The notes under the pieces were generated by a model. That model had not been told where the DNA came from, did no database searches, and saw nothing but the letters and a program-made list of their open reading frames with translations. From Azospirillum sp. TSH100 (lineage in GTDB: Bacteria > Pseudomonadota > Alphaproteobacteria > Azospirillales > Azospirillaceae): a stretch of 64,000 nt of DNA. Location: assembly GCF_004923295.1 (NCBI RefSeq), contig NZ_CP039634.1, positions 2,198,001-2,262,000 of the forward strand, written 5' to 3'. Positions 61,451-64,000 of the stretch are shown here, in pieces (position 1 is the first letter of the stretch; each line of letters starts with the position of its first letter). The position numbers and the translations under genes are program-made.

Positions 61451-62263
61451 TCACCCAAACAGCTGCGCATGCAGCGCCTGCCAGCTATCGTGGTCGGGCG
61501 CCAGCAGGATGCTGCCGTCCAGCAGCCCCGGCCGGTAGGGCGTGCCGTCGATCAGGGCCGAATAACCGCCAGCTTCCGCATGCAGAAGCACGCCGGCCGC
61601 ATGGTCCCACGGCATCAGCCGATGATAGAGCGAGTAGTGCGCCCGTCCTTCGAGCAGCCGCAGATATTCCTGCGCCGCACTCGACAGGCACACCCGCTCG
61701 GCGACCCCCGCGCTGCGCTCCTCCAGCTTGAGCCTCATCTCTTCGCTGCAGAAGCGGGTCGACAGCGCCCCCACCATCTGCGGCAGCGGCACCGCGGGCG
61801 CGACATGGACACGGCGTCCGCCGAGCCAAGCGCCCTGCCCCTTCATCGCCGTCGCCATCCGCCCATCGACCGGGTCGTGGATCCAGCCGGCGACCGTCTC
61901 GCCCTTGCAGGCGAGCGCGACGATCACCGCGAACATCGGCCGGCCCTGGGCGAAATTGATCGTGCCGTCCACCGGATCGATGATCCACACCGGATCATCG
62001 CCGTGGATGCGGTCGAGCACCCGTTCGTCTTCCGACGCCGCTTCCTCCCCAATCACGCGGCTTCCCGGCAGCAGGGCCGACAGCGCCGGGGTCAGGGCCC
62101 GCTCCGCCGCCTCGTCCGCCAGCGTGACGAGGTCGGTTGGTCCGGTCTTCTGCCGGATGCCGGCGGCGTCGAGCTTCTGGAAATAGGGCATGATCTCCGT
62201 CTGCGCGACCGAGCGGATCAGGTCGGACACGCGGTCGATGTCGGGGAGCGGGAAACCCGTCAT
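61451..62263 (-). CDS. inositol monophosphatase family phosphatase
   Basis: The 270-residue Mg-dependent phosphatase has motifs GEEAASEDERV, WIIDPVDGTINFAQG and PWDHAAGVLLHAEAGG. Substrate could be inositol monophosphate, histidinol phosphate or 3'-phosphoadenosine phosphate; sequence alone does not decide. It is convergent with the universal stress protein gene, 46 bases away. Confidence 0.9.
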   Translation of the reverse strand: MTGFPLPDIDRVSDLIRSVAQTEIMPYFQKLDAAGIRQKTGPTDLVTLADEAAERALTPALSALLPGSRVIGEEAASEDERVLDRIHGDDPVWIIDPVDGTINFAQGRPMFAVIVALACKGETVAGWIHDPVDGRMATAMKGQGAWLGGRRVHVAPAVPLPQMVGALSTRFCSEEMRLKLEERSAGVAERVCLSSAAQEYLRLLEGRAHYSLYHRLMPWDHAAGVLLHAEAGGYSALIDGTPYRPGLLDGSILLAPDHDSWQALHAQLFG

Positions 62264-62300
62264 GTCTGGTTGGCCTCTAACGGTTCGAGGATGGTGACGA

Positions 62301-62891
62301 TCAGCGCTTCGCCGCCGGCTTGCTGCCGGGCGCGCTATCGAGTTTCAGCACGGGATCGCCAGCCTTGGGATCGGTCAACAGAACCTTGCCGTCCAATCCG
62401 CTGTCCTTCAACGCCTTGGATAGCGCATCGAGGGTGGCGCGGTCTGCCGCAGCCGCTGCGGCCTCCTTGGCCGGATCGGGCGGAGGCGGTGGCACCGGTC
62501 CGCCCTGCGCGGGCTGGCGCGGCGCCTTGGGATCGGGCGGCGGTGGGGGTGGGGGTGGGGGGGGCGTGCCGGCGGTTTCCTTCTCCGGTTCCGGTTCCGG
62601 CGGCGGCGGCGGCGGCGGTGGTTGCCACATGCGGAAGCAATCGGTGAAGGTCGTCTGCTTGCATTCCTTCAGCAATCCGGCGGCATCCGGTGCCACAACC
62701 TGCGGTTCGTCGGGTGCCACCGGCAGCGGCCTTGGCGGAGGAGGAAGCGGATCTTCGGGCGGAGTTTCAGGCTCTTCCACATAGCCGGGCGGCAGCGGCA
62801 TTCCCGGACGCAACGGCACCGCCGCCGCCAGTGGCTGGGAGAATGCCAGCAAAAGCGGCAGCGCCGGCATCAGACGGCCGACACCGGTCAT
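62301..62891 (-). CDS. exported polyproline-rich protein of unknown function
   Basis: The 196-residue protein has a signal peptide (about 1-22, ending PLAAAV) and is dominated by Pro-rich stretches, including runs of eight and ten Pro around residues 80-120. Two Cys (ECKQTTFTDCF) may form a disulfide. The C-terminal 50 residues are helical. I know no family. A GTG at 62918 would add nine residues. The encoding DNA has a G5-T-G5-T-G8 tract on the plus strand. Confidence 0.7.
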   Translation of the reverse strand: MTGVGRLMPALPLLLAFSQPLAAAVPLRPGMPLPPGYVEEPETPPEDPLPPPPRPLPVAPDEPQVVAPDAAGLLKECKQTTFTDCFRMWQPPPPPPPPEPEPEKETAGTPPPPPPPPPPDPKAPRQPAQGGPVPPPPPDPAKEAAAAAADRATLDALSKALKDSGLDGKVLLTDPKAGDPVLKLDSAPGSKPAAKR

Positions 62892-63002
62892 AAGGATACG
62901 GGACGGGAAGCAGAGCACGACGGAACCGCGGCGATGGCGAACGGCCCATTATGGCCCGCCATCGCAGGTGCCGTCATCCCTCAAGCGTGTGTCAAATCAC
63001 CA

Positions 63003-63311
63003 TCACGCCGCGGCACGGTGATCGTGATGAGAGCGATGCTGCGGTCCACCGCTGAAGCCGCCATAGCCCCACGCCGCCAGTTCACGGCAGATCGCGGAGA
63101 TTTTCGCGGCCTCATCGGCATTCGGCTCCCGCTCGGCAGCCGCTTCGATCAGGTGCATCAGGGTATCGCGTCCCTCGGGCGTGCGTGAAAGCTCCTGCAG
63201 GCGCAGCAGGGCAGCACCCGGCGGCAACTTCTCCTGACGGGCGACGAGGGCAACCTGATCAGCGAGAAAGGCCGTGATCGAGAAGCACGACGGATCGGTT
63301 TGCAACCGCAT
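63003..63311 (-). CDS. small conserved-looking protein, unknown function
   Basis: The 102-residue product is mostly helical (about 10-85), with a His-rich tail (HRSHHDHRAAA). No motif is recognised. The very strong ribosome site GAGGAGG, 8 bases before the ATG, and its independent position between hflX and the polyproline gene argue that it is translated. Confidence 0.6.
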   Translation of the reverse strand: MRLQTDPSCFSITAFLADQVALVARQEKLPPGAALLRLQELSRTPEGRDTLMHLIEAAAEREPNADEAAKISAICRELAAWGYGGFSGGPQHRSHHDHRAAA

Positions 63312-63402
63312 TGGCAGTCCTCCTCAAGGGGGAGCACGACCGCTCCCTTCCCATCATCGGACCCCAACGGCTGAATGACCACGCCGCATTCGTCTTAAGA
63401 CC

Positions 63403-63447
63403 GGAGTGGGGTGCAACAGGTCATAGTTGTGGATTGCACCCCATTCC
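63403..63447 (-). terminator. inverted repeat downstream of hflX
   Basis: GGAGTGGGGTGCAA (63403-63416) and TTGCACCCCATTCC (63434-63447) pair at 13 of 14 positions around a 17-base loop, 28 bases after the hflX stop. It is a probable terminator or processing stem; the T tract is weak. Confidence 0.5.
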
Positions 63448-63474
63448 GTTTGGCCAGACACCCAACCACGCCGC

Positions 63475-64000
63475 CTAAGGTTGCGGCTCGGCCTGGATAG
63501 AGGGTTGGAAGCGCTTTTCGAACCGGGCGAGGTCGACGGGGTCGATCGAGACATGCAGGTGCGCATGCTCCTCGTCGTCGTAGCGGTCCAGCACCTCCCC
63601 TTTGGCATAGAGCCAGGCAAGCGCCGCCCCGTCGCCGAGGTCGACCGACAGGTCGACGACCTGCCGGTTGACGTTCATCCGCTGGTCCAGCAGGCGGTCG
63701 AGATCGTCGATCCCCTCACCGGACAGAGCGGAGACCGCCACGGCCTGCGGGTTTCGGCTGGTCTGGGCCAGGATCGCCGCGCGGCTTTCCTCGTCCAGCG
63801 CATCGATCTTGTTCAGAACCTCGATCACCCGGTCGTCCGTCTCCGGGTCGATGCCCATGTCGGACAGCACCTCATGGACGTCGGCCTTCTGGGCCTCGCT
63901 GTCGATGTGGGCGATGTCGCGGACATGCAGGATGATGTCGGCGGCGTCCACCTCCTCCAGCGTGGCGCGGAAGGCGGCGACGAGTCCGTGCGGCAGATCG
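63475..64000 (-). CDS. hflX: GTPase HflX, 3' part
   Basis: Only the last 175 codons lie in the window; the gene continues past the right edge. DLPHGLVAAFRATLEEV, HVRDIAHID, LNKIDALD (the NKxD guanine motif) and VSALSGEGID (G5) identify the HflX ribosome-splitting GTPase. The C-terminal domain (about the last 90 residues) matches the family. An open frame without a start in the window shows it is truncated by the window, not broken. Confidence 0.93.
   Translation of the reverse strand, partial: DLPHGLVAAFRATLEEVDAADIILHVRDIAHIDSEAQKADVHEVLSDMGIDPETDDRVIEVLNKIDALDEESRAAILAQTSRNPQAVAVSALSGEGIDDLDRLLDQRMNVNRQVVDLSVDLGDGAALAWLYAKGEVLDRYDDEEHAHLHVSIDPVDLARFEKRFQPSIQAEPQP

Noticed and set aside
1..64000. 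CRISPR arrays, insertion sequences, prophage or rRNA
   Set aside because: No regularly spaced direct repeats, transposase motifs with terminal inverted repeats, phage structural genes or rRNA sequences were seen.

Overview
The window is about 64 kb of GC-rich, densely coding bacterial DNA. Gene content points to an alphaproteobacterium of the Rhodospirillales, most likely Azospirillum or a close relative (inference). The main reasons are a homospermidine synthase/ornithine decarboxylase pair with an apparent speF-type leader, the hopanoid genes hpnC-hpnD-hpnE, the alphaproteobacterial form of the LexA box (GTTC-N7-GTTC) and several alphaproteobacterial DUF families. It looks like ordinary chromosome. 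I see no insertion sequence, prophage, rRNA operon or CRISPR array. Mobile-type content is limited to one toxin-antitoxin pair and a partition/conjugation-like NTPase gene.

Layout. 1-4.2 kb: 3' end of an OGT-like glycosyltransferase, an unknown membrane coiled-coil protein, and lptD. 4.3-7.6 kb: the polyamine genes hss and odc behind a long structured leader. 7.6-9.5 kb: acireductone dioxygenase and an MFS transporter. 9.7-13.7 kb: serS-surE-pcm-nlpD with overlapping stop/start codons. 13.7-18.9 kb: a DUF815 ATPase, yajC-secD-secF with a Mth938-like gene, then a MazEF/PemIK-like module with a palindromic operator. 19.0-23.8 kb: superoxide dismutase, hpnE-hpnD-hpnC (squalene from farnesyl diphosphate) and a divergent non-catalytic-looking homologue. 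23.8-28.5 kb: trmFO, a small lipoprotein and uvrA. 28.7-34.8 kb: polyphosphate genes (CYTH-CHAD protein, SixA-type phosphatase, ppk, ppx). 34.9-39.6 kb: SDR, DUF2252, CCA nucleotidyltransferase, Nudix hydrolase and DUF1285. 39.9-46.7 kb: MoxR ATPase/DUF58/two large membrane proteins, followed by tRNA-Gln(UUG). 46.9-50.8 kb: three regulators or transporters in divergent pairs plus a methyltransferase. 50.9-57.7 kb: ssb, an orphan receiver, a divergent locus around an unusual ParA-like NTPase, two small membrane coiled-coil proteins and a histone-deacetylase-like hydrolase. 57.8-60.5 kb: a TPP riboswitch and thiZXY-like thiamine-precursor transporter. 60.6-64 kb: universal stress protein, inositol-monophosphatase-type phosphatase, a polyproline protein, a small unknown and the 3' end of hflX.

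How the genes work together. The clearest functional units are ornithine to putrescine to homospermidine (odc, hss), squalene synthesis (hpnCDE), the Sec accessory complex (yajC-secDF), polyphosphate turnover, and thiamine-controlled pyrimidine uptake. An exact 18-base match links the uvrA start (with its LexA box) to a site upstream of ssb. It suggests that ssb and uvrA were once divergent neighbours sharing one SOS operator, and that a relic of the uvrA start has stayed beside ssb. The best candidate for something undescribed is the 52.4-55.1 kb locus: a P-loop NTPase with an altered Walker A signature, an N-terminal helix-turn-helix-like region, and a probable second internal start.
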